DNA of 64,000 nucleotides from Cunninghamia lanceolata (lineage: Eukaryota > Streptophyta > Pinopsida > Cupressales > Cupressaceae): positions 3,720,001-3,784,000 of the forward strand of contig BSBN01000242.1 in assembly GCA_027924645.1 (NCBI GenBank), in the 5' to 3' direction. Positions 36,840 through 47,390 of this stretch are shown one piece after another (within the stretch, counting starts at the first letter, position 1; every line of letters begins with the position of its first letter). The position numbers were made by a program, and so were the translations under genes. The notes beneath the pieces are model-generated. The model saw only the letters and a list, made by a program, of their open reading frames with translations, ran no database searches and was not told the DNA's origin.

Positions 36840-37350
36840 ATTGTTCCTGTGCATCTGAGCCTTTTTGAGGCTTTTCTTCTCTGAAGACATTGACGAGATA
36901 AAACCCTAGTGAGTCGATGCTTCCATCCTCAGCAACATATGTAATCCTTTAAGAAACTTTGGTCTCTGAAGATATAGATCTCTTGAAGATCTGAGTGTGT
37001 GTATTCAACAATTAATTTTAAACCTTTGCAAATTATGAAATGTCATCTCTCTAAAGCATTCTATCAAATAATTCACACGTCTTGGGCTTGCTTTCACATT
37101 TTGCATACATGAGTACCAGACCAATTCCTATTATTTTATTTACTGATCAAGTCTCTATTGTGGCACATGCTAATATTATGGAATTTAGTTTTCGACTACC
37201 ACTTGCTTTTGCTTGAAAATCTCTAAAGCCTTTTTCAATAAATCCTTTTTGTGCATATCCTGCAATCATTGCTTCCATTAGATGGCAATCCTTGAGGCAT
37301 TCTATCAAGCAATTTGTGTGCCCAGGTAGTGCTTCCTCATTTTGCATTTA
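36840..37350 (-). pseudogene. PPR-repeat debris
   Basis: On the minus strand, 37347-37147 reads HTNCLIECLKDCHLMEAMIAGYAQKGFIEKGF, the 'F.KM...NAMIAGYAQNGFIEKAL' phrase of a PLS-class PPR repeat, and continues into a decayed second unit. It is the third independent PPR locus in the window, near an LTR-like region. Confidence 0.65.
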
Positions 37351-37370
37351 TGTCGACCAAAGTTTCCCTA

Positions 37371-38853
37371 TGTTATTATTATTATTATTACAACGCGTAA
37401 GACTATATTATTATTATTATTATTAATGTATGAGGTAACATGTATTCCTATGTTATGCTGCGTTAAAATCCAGTTTGATTGTTAGGGGAACGTGGGGAGC
37501 ATGTTAATAAATATTTTATTCCTACCAGCCCTGGAATTTGATGGTCTATGGACCATTTATCAAATATAGTAATATTGTGTTTATGTGATGAGTGTTATAA
37601 ATTTATGGGAAGGAGTATCGTAATTTGATTATATTATTATCAAAATTCAAGAGGAATATATAAGCAATTTGTGGAATAGAGTTAACAAAATTAAATGAGA
37701 TAAATTATTGTTATTTCACTTCTTATGTATGACAGGCTATTTATAAAGAATATATAGTTTAGGGTTGAAATACTCTCGTAAAACATTATAGCATAGGTAA
37801 GAGTTGTGGGTTGAACCTAGAATAGAATGAATAGACTTGATGGAAGTATAAATGCCTTGACATGATTTGGAAATGTTGTTATTAATGTTTTAGGGTATAT
37901 AGTAGAATTTATTATGGTGTTATTGTGTGATTTTGATTTTGAAGAGATGACATAATCTTATGTGAAAATAAATAGTATTATAGTAAGAAAGAATGAAGAA
38001 TGTTTAAGTAAATAGTAAAATTGAGTCAACAAGCTATATATGAATAATTTGGTGTAGTTAATAAATCAATTTAGTCTCTTATGCCTTTTGTAGTGTAAGT
38101 AATCTTCTCTTAGCAAACGAGGTTGCTTAACTTGTTTATTTGAGATTAGCAAGTGATTATATGGTTTGTGTAATTAATTAAATCTTTGTGAATTAGAACT
38201 ACTAGAGTACATTGGTATCACCTATCCTTTCATGAATGAATGAATATGATTCAATGTCATTCTATCTTCAATTGTTTGAAAGTACTATTTTAAGAACATA
38301 TATGTTACTTTGTAGATCAGAGGATTAGCTAACTTGTGATCTTGTATGTACAATGGAAGATGAAAGTGTTGCATCATGAATGATTGTTGTATTCCTGCAT
38401 TATGTAACGATGATTGTCATAAGTTCATGTGTTGAAAATGTATTTTCTTTTTAAGCATTTAGTCATAGAGAATAATATTATATGATGAACTAGATTTCTT
38501 ATGTGTCATTATATCTAATTCGACCCTATGGTTGCAAAATTTGTTCTTTGACCAAACTACGATGCCTCTACGTTGCACGTACGTAGGCAAGGTCATCTGA
38601 GATGAGCCCTTGAGGTAGTAGGTCGACCCTTAGGGCCTTAGGCTAGTATATAGTTCTCTTTTATGTTATTGATAAGCTTTGTTTCTTGTAATCTCAATTT
38701 GTGAGTAACGCAGTCGAGGAACCTTAGAGGACCTAGGTTTAGACTATTATGTTATGTTATGCATTCTATTGTTATTTGTTTAAAAAAAAATTATTCCATC
38801 AATTTAACCTAGTCTAGTGTTGTCCTCTGGAGTTCCTTGGCAAGGGTGTTACA
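37371..38853 (+). repeat. LTR-like AT-rich region
   Basis: It starts with an ATT microsatellite (37373-37389, again 37407-37425) and ends GGCAAGGGTGTTACA. The last 300 bases are more GC-balanced and resemble the tail of a gypsy LTR in texture, but no partner copy, PBS or target duplication is found. No gene is visible. Confidence 0.35.
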
Positions 38854-38854
38854 G

Positions 38855-39399
38855 ATAACTTTGATGTTGACTCCTTTCTTGTGGTGGGTGGTGAAGCCTG
38901 GGATCCAAATTACAAGGACATTGTTGATGAGTGGCAGTGGAACCACAGGGGCAAGAAAAAATTGGCAGAAATACCAATTATCACAGTTGTGGAAATAGCA
39001 GGCCTCATCAGCTACATCTAGTCAAAAGTGACAACAATAATCTCTGGTCTACTCTCAAGTGATGCTGATGGTGTTGTTAGAAATGTATTCCCTCTTCCTT
39101 CAGTTGGTCTTAGTGAGGATAAGCCCTTTGATGGACCCTCCTTCCAACCTGTGATGACACAGAAAATTAACAATATGAATGCTCTAGACAGTGCACCTAC
39201 TGCAGGGGTCATAATGGATGCCATTCACGAGAAGATGAAGACTCACTTCTAGGCCCTGGAGAAAAATATCAACCAACTAGAAGGATTTATTTGCTTCTGT
39301 TACAAGTGTCAGTCCACCCACCAACCTGGCTTCTGCCCACCATAGTGCAATATTTGTGGTGGAATGCACAACTAAGGTGGTGCCAGGTTCAGTTCTTGG
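38855..39399 (+). pseudogene. unrecognised reading frame ending in two CCHC-like knuckles
   Basis: One plus-strand frame can be followed from about 38849 to 39399. It contains FDVDSFLVVGGEAWDPNYKD, then TVVEIAGLISYI, FPLPSVGLSEDKPFDG and IMDAIHEKMKTHF. The end has CYKCQSTHQPGFC (C-X2-C-X3-H-X4-C) and CNICGGMH. Stops inside the frame are TAG (39019, 39250, 39343) and TAA (39373); the TAGs fit Gln. Double knuckles at a C-terminus suggest a gag-like nucleic-acid-binding protein, but no capsid motif is visible and I do not recognise the family. Confidence 0.4.
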
Positions 39400-40254
39400 C
39401 AGGCTTGTTTGTTTTGGTTACTGTGGTTTTATCAATCTTATGGTTTACTACCACTAAATCTTGGCATTGTAAGAGCATGGGTTTTTGGAGGAATATCATT
39501 TGTAGCTCATGGAGCAATGTAAATAGGTTGGCAGTGTTACAATCAAGTTTAGAATTGGCAACTTCCTGCTTTTCTTTTATTTTTGGTGAAATATCAATGA
39601 GCAATGCAAATAGGCTGGTAATGGTACTTAGGTTTACTATTGGCAACTTTTTTAAAAAAAAAAAGGATTGTGATATACATATATTACAAAAGATTTCCAA
39701 TACAATATATCCTTTTTCCTTTTTTTTCTTGTGTTTCTCAATATATATATGTATGCGTGTACATGTGGGCGCTTGGACATGATTGTAAGTGTAAGTGTAT
39801 GTTTTTAACTAGTAAAAAAACTTAACTACTGGAAAAAAAATATTAAATACACTATAGCACCTGAGAGTGGAAGTAAAAGAGATTCAAAAAAAGAATTCTC
39901 AAAAAATTGCAAGATAGCATAAGCCAATACAAGATTTTGGAAAACAATAGCATTCAAATACACCTGTCCGAAAAATTGAAACCAGCAGCGTAAAACAAAA
40001 GCATGTGCTGCAAAGAAGGTAGCTTAAAGCAAATAAATGGCTAATTAAGATAGTAATCATCATAGAATAAACATATTCAATGGGGGTCTATCCAGCAAAC
40101 TTGTCATGGCAGTTGTTTAAACTAGTGATCATAGTCTGAAGTTTGCAAGCAAAATGTAAAACAATGCCACTTAACAGATACAAGGCAAACACAAATGTGA
40201 GAGGATTAAATCATTAACAATAAATGGACAGCAATTATCATGCCAATTTGTTTC
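39400..40254. other. gene-free AT-rich stretch
   Basis: It contains an imperfect direct duplication ('gcaatg(t/c)aaatagg(t/c)tgg' near 39513 and 39601), an A-run near 39653-39664 and a TA-rich patch near 39740. No coding signal is seen. Confidence 0.4.
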
Positions 40255-40520
40255 TAGTCCACTTGTTCCATCAATAATTACCTCCCCATTGTGCCCACCA
40301 TAAGTGAAAATTGTCCAGTTTCATTCATATTCCACCTCTTATATTAGTCCACTTGTTCCATCAATAATTACCTCCCCATTGTGCCAACCATAAGTGAAAA
40401 TTGTCTAGTTTCATTCATATTCCACCTCTTATTAGTCCACTTGTTCCATCAATAATTACCTCCTCATTGTGCCAACAATAAGTGAAAATTGTCCAGTTTC
40501 GTTCATATTCCACCTCTTAT
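40255..40520. repeat. three-copy minisatellite, 88-90 bp unit
   Basis: The phrase tagtccacttgttccatc begins at 40255, 40345 and 40433, and each unit continues through caataattacctcc to cacctctta. The copies differ at only a few positions. No function is apparent. Confidence 0.85.
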
Positions 40521-40816
40521 TGACAAAACCTAGAGTTAAATGGAAGATACTTAATCTATGGCTATGATATCAAAATGCACATAAAGTTTCTTTGGTACTT
40601 CTTGGTATGTGATATTTAAATAAATATATCTCCTACAAAGTATATATAAAAATATACATAACTTTCATAGATTGGGATAATTTTCTTGGACATAACAGGC
40701 AGTAATTCTGAAAATTCAATATGGTGCAAATAAGGCACTAGCTATTTTAAGTTGATATCTAGTTTAACCAAGTAATAGAAAAACTCAATTAGAGTTTTAT
40801 GAAACTGAGCATATGG

Positions 40817-41193
40817 TGATGGGGTGCCAACATGTGGCACACATCCCTTTAGTCAATTATATTGGATCCTGTAAATAACTTGTGTAACTAATTATATTGG
40901 ATAATGAGTCAACCTATGTTGTGATTAGTGGTTTACCCCTCCATTATGTTATTAGGAGGAGATCTATATATAAGAGGCAAATATCATTGTAAGGAGATGT
41001 GAAGAGTATTGTATTTAGTTTGGATATCATGTTGATGATATAGTGTGGAGTGACTTCTTCCATAGGGAGCATCGTATGGAGTTGCCCTACCTTAAGGGTT
41101 TATTCTATGTCTAAATTTATCAAATATTGGAATGTCTTGGCCCATAAATATCTGTTGTGTTGTGTGTTTATTTATATTCTCATTCTGTGTATT
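40817..41193 (+). repeat. 5' LTR, left part
   Basis: It begins TGATGGGGTGCCAACATG and matches 46869 onwards, including ttagtggtttacccctccat. A TATA-like ctatatataagagg lies near 40970. It is interrupted at 41194 by the LINE-like unit and resumes at 43627; the 13 bases before the break are the target duplication. Confidence 0.8.
41181..41193. repeat. 13-bp target-site duplication, left copy
   Basis: cattctgtgtatt at 41181-41193 recurs at 43614-43626. A long duplication next to a T-run is the signature of LINE-type target-primed reverse transcription. Confidence 0.8.
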
Positions 41194-42499
41194 ATTGTTT
41201 TTTTTATATAAATGCGGTTAAGGGAACCGCTCTCATACAACAAGCATGCCTTGTTGTCACAAGGGTGCATAGGTGATACAACAAGATAACATATCACAAG
41301 ATGAAATAACACAAAAAGTACAGAAGTTTTGTTATTTTGGAATCTGGTGGAGAAGATATTGGGTACATGCAGTAAATTGCTCCAGCCACCTCCGATGATC
41401 CTCTATTAATGGGGAATCTAGGAAACCAACCACAAATCCATAGGTTTCCATATTTTCCTAGATAACACCTTCCCAAAACAAAGTAATCACTTGTCTCATG
41501 TATGCATTCCTATGTAATTGTCTAAGTTCGAAAACGCCACCTCAACTTCCAAAGGATGATTGCTTGTTGAAGGAGACTGTATCCAGTGCAAGCGACTACA
41601 AGTGAGGAGCCACCACTCACTTCACTGTGATTCGTGTCATGCCTTTGTGGCCATGGGCTAGCATAAACTAGGCCAAAAACCTCCCAAGAAAGAAATGATC
41701 ATGGAGATGGAAACCCGTCGGAACTCTTGGGTCTATGACTTATACCAAGGCCCGCATCGTGTCCTGATTCTGAACTGTAAACATACATCGAATCTGAACA
41801 AAAACATCATTGGTGTCATATGGGCAATTGTAACCATAAATTGGTGCGAAGGCCATGGGGAGACATGGGAATTTGAGGCTAACTATAACCGTCAATGTAG
41901 AAATGGAAGAACCATGGAGTTTTATAAAATCAGGTTGAGAAGGAAATAATTTCAACATTAAATACATAGTCCCATCTGAGTGTGTCTGCTGAACCGAATG
42001 ATGAATGTATGACTCTGATTCAAAATTCTAAATTTGTCAGAAGTGCTTATTCAGTGAACTCGCTTGAAGATAGGACAATACCACATGTGCGGGAGGGGCA
42101 ATCTCTTATTCAATTGCCTTGGTGTTGGCACGAAGTAGCAGAGATAGTAAATGTAGAGTATACATGTGCCACTTACTAGAAGAACCAATAGGAGACACGA
42201 GTACTATTTGGAAAGAAAGAATGTAAGTCTAGGATGGCACTAGTAAGGACACCAGCTAGACTGGGCCAGAAAGGCCATGGTCCAATAGGTTGAGTTTTAG
42301 GGGTTGGTGAAGGCATTGCCTCCATGTGCCCTAGATAACATATCTTGGATGGTGAGTTTCTAAGTTAGGAGGGGTGGTCCCTTATTTCTTGAAAGGGCCA
42401 GGGTCAAGGATATTAGAGTAGCCAATCCCGACAGAATTTCTATTGCTTCTAATTTTGAAAGCAGAGTTTGAGCCTGTGGCTTACTAGTTGCAGTAGCCT

Positions 42500-43250
42500 G
42501 GGAGCATGTCACTTTAGGTTATGGTCCAACTTCAGGAGAGCAAGGAGTCAGATCTTCAGGACCCTTAAGGGAAGGAGAGTTGGCAGGAGGTCCTGTTATA
42601 GGAGGAGGTGGCAAAAGAGGAGGGTGCACATCTGAATTGGATGGGGGATGGGTCGGACCGTCTTGACTAGGTGGAGAAGTGCCCCAATCTGACTTAACCA
42701 TATGGAGGTCCATCTTGGTGTTATTCTAGGGACAGTTATCGCCAACATGTCTACAACTGCCACAAGAGAGGCAAAAGAATTTGTATTCCTCAACCTCAAG
42801 GGATTAAACCCATGTCTTTTGAGCAGAGCATAGAGTGATCTCTAAAGGAAATCTTTGGATAGCTGTAACTTGGATGCACATATATAAGTATGAGTCCTAG
42901 TCCAACCTTTCTAGGTCCATGTTGATCAGAGTGCCTAAGGAGCGACCAATCTTCCTTAAGCAGCTCTTAGGCCAAAATTCAAGAGGCAAATTGTAGAGTT
43001 AGAGCCATTTGATTCCATCATATGGCTCATAGGTGATTGGGTTAAAAAGAGGAGATCATTGGTGAATGTAGAGTGGAATATCACCCAAACTCTAGGATTT
43101 ATCTTTAATGATTGAGTCTCTGTCTGCTTCAGACAGAAAGATAGCATTGAAAAACCCTTTCAGAAGAAATTTTAGAATGCAAGGGGAGCCCCAGGAAGTT
43201 TTGACCCAATCTCAAATTTGGCTTCTGCTTAATTTCGTGGCTATGAAGTA
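42500..43250 (-). pseudogene. L1-type LINE ORF1 relic (DUF4283-like plus CCHC)
   Basis: On the minus strand, YNLPLEFWPKSCLRKIGRSL at about 43005-42945, then GTLINMD, matches the DUF4283-like domain of plant L1 ORF1 proteins. The CCHC knuckle CLSCGSCRHVGDNC (C-X2-C-X4-H-X4-C) follows at about 42769-42728. A Pro-rich tail (PSNSDVHPPLLPPPPITGPP, about 42640-42580) is also typical. Frameshifts and stops break it. ORF1 proteins coat LINE RNA for retrotransposition. Plant genes outside LINEs can share DUF4283, but the insertion context favours a LINE. Confidence 0.75.
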
Positions 43251-43401
43251 GCAAATCACAATAGTCTTTCTAAGCATATCTATTTCTTCTTTGCATTATT
43301 GTGATAATGAGTGGGTGCAGGCGGCTACCTCCATCCTGAAATCTGACAGAGCCCCTAAAGACAATTCCTAACTAATTTATAAAATTTGTTCGTAACAACC
43401 T

Positions 43402-43613
43402 CCATTGTTGATGTAGTAAAGGGCAACCCCCGAGGTTTGACCCTAGGTTGTTGGCACTACAAGAAAGAAGCCCCACCATTTCACCATAGGATCTCCCCTT
43501 TTTAAGGTCCCTCAATTATTGATTTGTAGTAGAGAGCAATCCCGCGAGGTTTGAACCTTGGTTGTTCGCACTACAGGCAAGAAGCACCACCATTTCACCA
43601 AAGGGTCTCCCCT
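43402..43613 (-). repeat. two tandem tRNA-like (SINE-type) heads
   Basis: The minus strand of the outer copy has an A-box-like TGGTGAAATGG and a B-box-like GGTTCAAACC, about 45 bases apart, the layout of an internal RNA polymerase III promoter. The inner copy keeps the A-box but has GGGTCAAACC for the B-box. The gaggtttga phrase is at 43432 and 43546 on the plus strand. The outer copy forms the exact 5' end of the retroposed unit. Confidence 0.65.
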
Positions 43614-43626
43614 CATTCTGTGTATT

Positions 43627-43689
43627 GTTATTATTATCTAAAATATATAAGTTATTATATGTACAAATCATAACAAGTGGCATTAGAGC
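43627..43689 (+). repeat. 5' LTR right end and primer-binding site
   Basis: The LTR resumes after the right 13-bp duplication and ends ATCATAACA at 43675. AG follows, then TGGCATTAGAGC at 43678-43689, a two-mismatch initiator tRNA-Met site. Confidence 0.75.
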
Positions 43690-44399
43690 ATCAATTTGGG
43701 CAAAGAGAAAAGACTTTAATTATTTTTTCCAAGAAAATATCTATCATGCAGAAGGTAGTTCTCACATAAGCATCTGATTAAATAAAACTTGGAATCATTA
43801 GAAAGAGAATTTCATGAGTTTCACAAAAGTCGTCATCATAAAGATTTGGAGCAGTATCAAGAGAGATATAGCTAGGTTAACCCTGCAAATCTAATTTTTG
43901 ACAAATATTCTCAAAAATGAATTATGGCAAAAAGTAAATTAACTTCAAAGGCTTTGTTCTCCTCATGCAATAGTCCAATTTTGGCAATTATGTTGTTAGA
44001 AAAGAGATTTTCAAGATCTTTCCAAGAAGTAGTCATAATAAGGATTTTGAGTAGCACTAAGGATGCTGGTAACCCTCCAAAGTTGACCTTTGGAATAAAA
44101 ATTTCAAGGTTTTTCAAGGCACAACCCTAGGAAAACATTCATATCATGCAATCCAAGTAAGCAAACTAAAAAATATTCTTGGTAACTACAGTGCTTAGAT
44201 CTAACTTCATGATATTTCAGATTTATGGTAGATAAGATGATTAATTGGAAATAAGTTTTATTGAAATCCTAAATTTCATGAAGAACTCTAAATTTGGTAT
44301 GAAGGATGATATTGATACTAGAGATTCACAGTTCCAATTTAAACAAAACCATTCTCAAACTTTTCTTTGGCAAGTTAGCTTTTATCAATAAGTTGATGG

Positions 44400-44883
44400 T
44401 GAAGTAACCAAATGGTATGTGGATCTATGACAAGGAGGGGGGTGAGAATGACGAAGAAGAAAAGGAGAAAATAATAATGATAATGGTAGTGAAGATAATG
44501 AATAAGAGGATGAGGATAAGGAAGAGGAATATGAAGAAGAGGTGGAGGATAAAAGTTCAAGTAATTTAGCTCCAAAGAAAAAAGTTTCAATATATAAATT
44601 TCAAGGATGCATTCAAAAGAAAGTGATCATTATATCTATAAAAGATGACAACAAATATAACTTCATCCACATGAACTTGGCTAAACAATTACAAGTGCAA
44701 GAAAAGTATATCAAGGAGACTCTTATAGATAGTAAATATGTCCAAGTTTGTGAAGATTTGCAGCTCAATGTGGAAAAATATGTCTTGCATTCATATTTTT
44801 ATGCTTTGCATATGAATAGGTTGGATATTGTTATTGGATATCCTTGGTTAGAGATTTTAGGGGTAGTCAATATTAATGTATAA
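44400..44883 (+). pseudogene. acidic linker and retropepsin-like remnant of the gypsy element
   Basis: About 44430-44560 encodes a very acidic stretch (Glu/Asp repeats, with stops). Then 44542-44883 is open for 113 codons, with FIHMNLAKQLQV and RLDIVIGYPWLEILG. These match the second half of plant Ty3/gypsy aspartic proteases ('NFI...LA..L', 'DVVLG..WL..LG'). The catalytic DTGA is missing: the expected position reads KDDNKYNF. No RT follows. A decayed Thr-Gly-Ile-rich repeat (GTHGIKG-like, about 45240-45340) precedes the next insertion. Confidence 0.65.
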
Positions 44884-45350
44884 GAGAAGTTCATGAAACT
44901 TTGATATAGGAGGAAAAAGATAACTTTGTAGGATATTACACATAATGTGGACCAAAGAAGGTCAAAGTAGAACAAGTAGATGAATTTGAAGAATAGTATA
45001 AAGAAGAATAAAAAAGAACGAGGAAAATGAAGAAAAGGAACAAGAGAAAATGACTTTTTCTACTCTAGAAGCAAAAGAAACAAGTGGCCAAAAAGGTTGA
45101 AAAATCAAAGATATCAAAGATCGTTCCAAAGTTAAACACAAAAATGGACTAAGGGTGTGGTGTATGAATGTGCACATGATCATGAGAGGCAAAAATCATG
45201 GAGGCAAGGTACTAGGCATCAAGGAAGCTCTAAGTATGGACACACATAGAGTCAAAGAAACAATCACAACGGGTACACATGGAATCAGAAGAACAATCAC
45301 CACAGGTACACATGGAATCAAAGGAGCAATCATTATAGATATACATCAAA

Positions 45351-46550
45351 TGGGTGTGTGCAAGAAGTTGTGTCCACTTATTGGCCAAAAAGTGGAAGTG
45401 TTTTCCCTGATTTTCAGAATTTGTCACATTTGACCTAAAAATTTGAAGCACTTAACGGTGGAATCTTGGAAAAAGTCACTAAATATGAAATGTAGTACTC
45501 AGAATCTAGTTTCCAAATATGTAATTTTTTTCAATACCCAGATGATAGAAAGTGATTTTGAATAGGTGTTTCTAAAAACCACTGTTTAAAAGTCACTTTT
45601 TTTTTACTATACCATGTACGTGTACGTCATCCATATTTTGACCTAAATAATCATATTTTTCAAAATCCTTTTGGGAAAAGATTTGTAACTCACTGAAGCA
45701 CGTTTTCCATATTTTTTTGTAATTTTTTATTGAATATATTTTTTTTATTAATTTTTTATTGGCCATTTTTGGTCTTTTAAAAAATCATCGTGTACGTCAT
45801 GCATAAGATGACCTAAACTTAACATTTTTTGAAATTTTTTTTTTTAAAATTGAAAAGAATTGTCTAAAGTACATTTTCCTACAATTTTTTTTACAAAAAA
45901 ATATGTTAATAAAAAGTTATTAAAATACTAAAAAACCCTAATAATTCAAGTTTATGGACCTATTTCATCAGAAATTGATTAAAAAATAGAAAAAATAATC
46001 CAATTGTAAAAAAAATTACATATTTAGAATCTACACTATCTCATCTATAATAGGTTTTAATTTCGTCAAAATATTCTGCAAAATAGACCTTCAGATATAT
46101 ACCCAAAGTCACTATTTTGTTGTGACATTAACAGGACCTTCAAGTTGCAGGTCAAACTTGGTCCAGAGGTCGGGTTCGGGTTCCCAAAGCATTTCCCGAA
46201 CCGGGTTACAAAGCAAAACCCGAGCTTAAAATTCAAATTTTAAATAACGAGATCTCGTTTTAAAACGGGATCCCGTTTCATAAAAGGTTAATATTTTAAC
46301 CTTTATGAAACGGGATCCCGTTTTGAAAACAGGATCCCATTTTATAAAGGTTAAAATATTAACCTTTTATGAAACTCAAAACGGGATCCCGTTTCTTGAA
46401 AACGGGATCCCGTTTTTGGCTCGGGATTCCGAAGTAAAGCGGGATCCCGTTTTTAAAAAGCGGGATCCCGTTTTGGTTAACCCGATTTCGGATTTTTTTC
46501 TAACTCCGAAACTTCCACCTTAAGTGGACACAACTTCTTGCATTTACCCA
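45351..46550. mobile_element. 1.2-kb terminal-inverted-repeat element with palindrome cluster
   Basis: Termini: 30-bp inverted repeats at 45351-45380 and 46521-46550, with a perfect 22-bp core (45359-45380 / 46521-46542, gcaagaagttgtg...). Looser inverted similarity runs further in, for example aaatatgtaatttttt near 45514 against its complement near 46012. Flanks are catcaaa and aatcaaa (6 of 7 alike). There is no coding capacity. Inside are a tandem phrase (gtacgtcat near 45621 and 45793) and the palindrome cluster at 46248-46470. It is a non-autonomous, foldback-like DNA element of unknown superfamily. Confidence 0.75.
46248..46470. repeat. cluster of CGGGATCCCG palindromes with a 101-bp hairpin
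   Basis: Six exact copies of CGGGATCCCG start at 46266, 46311, 46382, 46403, 46440 and 46461. Variants are at 46248 (CGAGATCTCG), 46330 (CAGGATCCCA) and 46422 (CGGGATTCCG). Bases 46275-46324 and 46326-46375 are inverted copies with three mismatches and a one-base loop, and the arms contain the ggttaatattttaacc phrase. The cluster is CpG-dense in AT-rich surroundings. Confidence 0.9.
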
Positions 46551-46868
46551 AATCAAAGGAGTAACAAACATCAAATTACTAGCATCAAAGAAGAAATGAT
46601 TATGCATTGAACAAAAGATGAGTTACTATGGAGGTGAATGGAATCAGGGTGGCACAAAAAAATATGTAACAAGGATTGGAGATAGGTATGATCAAGCAAA
46701 ACTATGCAATAAGATCACGTTTGGGTGGTTTGATGATAAATCATAGCATTACATGCATAATGATTTGCAGAAGACTCACTATTTCATTACTTCTCATGTT
46801 TTGGGGACAACACATGATGTCAAGGAAGGATGGAATGTTATGTACTTAGGCATATGATATTGCGAGGG

Positions 46869-47283
46869 TGATGGGGATGCCAACATGTGACACACATTCC
46901 TTTAGTTAGTTACATTGGATCATATGAATAATTTGTGTAATTAATTATATTCGGTAATGTGTCGGCCTAAATGTTGGGATTAGTGGTTTACCCCTCCATT
47001 ATGTTATTAGGTCTTATACAAAAGGTGAATATCATTGTAAGGGATATGTAAAGAGTGTTGTATGTGTTTGAGATCTCGTGTTGGAGATATAACATGGAGT
47101 GACTTCTTTCATAAGGGGTATTATACAGTGTCAACTAGCCTAAGGATTTATTCCATTTCTAAATATATTGGTTATTTGGGATACTAACCAAAAAACATCT
47201 ATCATGCCATGTGATCTCTATTCTTATTCATGCTAGTGCTATTATCTCACTTATTTCTACTATTATAAGTGTGGATCATGTCA
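46869..47283 (+). repeat. 3' LTR of the degenerate gypsy element
   Basis: 415 bp, from TGATGGGGATGCC to GGATCATGTCA, partner of 40817-41193 plus 43627-43675. The copies differ at many positions, so this element is clearly older than the others with paired LTRs. Confidence 0.75.
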
Positions 47284-47347
47284 GGTCCCAAAATAGCTTA
47301 TCCTAATCCCTAGAACATTCTTCAATCTTCAAGGCTTGAGATGTCAT

Positions 47348-47349
<2 letters not shown>

Positions 47350-47387
<38 letters not shown>
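47350..47387. repeat. (AG)n microsatellite
   Basis: About 19 uninterrupted AG units. The surrounding 47284-48559 contains no recognisable gene. Confidence 0.95.

Positions 47388-47390
<3 letters not shown>

Larger units (their letters stand above)
41194..43613 (-). mobile_element. LINE-like retroposed unit with dimeric tRNA-like 5' head
   Basis: 2,420 bp on the minus strand between 13-bp duplications. Its 3' end (left) is an A-run seen as T8 at 41198-41205. Its 5' end (right) begins AGGGGAGACCCTTTGGTG and consists of two tandem tRNA-like heads (period 114), followed by a LINE ORF1-like relic (about 43250-42500). The remaining 1.3 kb has no recognisable endonuclease or RT. It may be a chimera or an internally deleted L1-type element. 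Confidence 0.7.
40817..47283 (+). mobile_element. degenerate Ty3/gypsy element without RT, hosting two later insertions
   Basis: 5' LTR 40817-41193 plus 43627-43675; PBS TGGCATTAGAGC at 43678; interior 43676-46868; 3' LTR 46869-47283. The interior has only a retropepsin-like remnant and no RT, RNase H or integrase. Two later elements sit in it: a LINE-like insertion in the 5' LTR (41194-43613) and an inverted-repeat element (45351-46550). Without them it is about 2.85 kb, a size typical of non-autonomous elements. No matching 5-bp duplication is seen at its ends (TATGG vs GGTCC). Confidence 0.7.

Noticed and set aside
37371..38853. Definite solo LTR
   Set aside because: Texture and TG...CA ends are suggestive, but flanking bases (CCCTA vs GATAA) do not match and no partner exists in the window; kept only as a low-confidence repeat.
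40255..40520. CRISPR-like repeat array
   Set aside because: Units are contiguous 88-90 bp tandem copies with no unique spacers, in a plant nuclear context.
44375..44590. Minus-strand ORF rich in Tyr, His and Pro
   Set aside because: It is the reverse complement of the acidic Glu/Asp-coding linker of the gypsy remnant.
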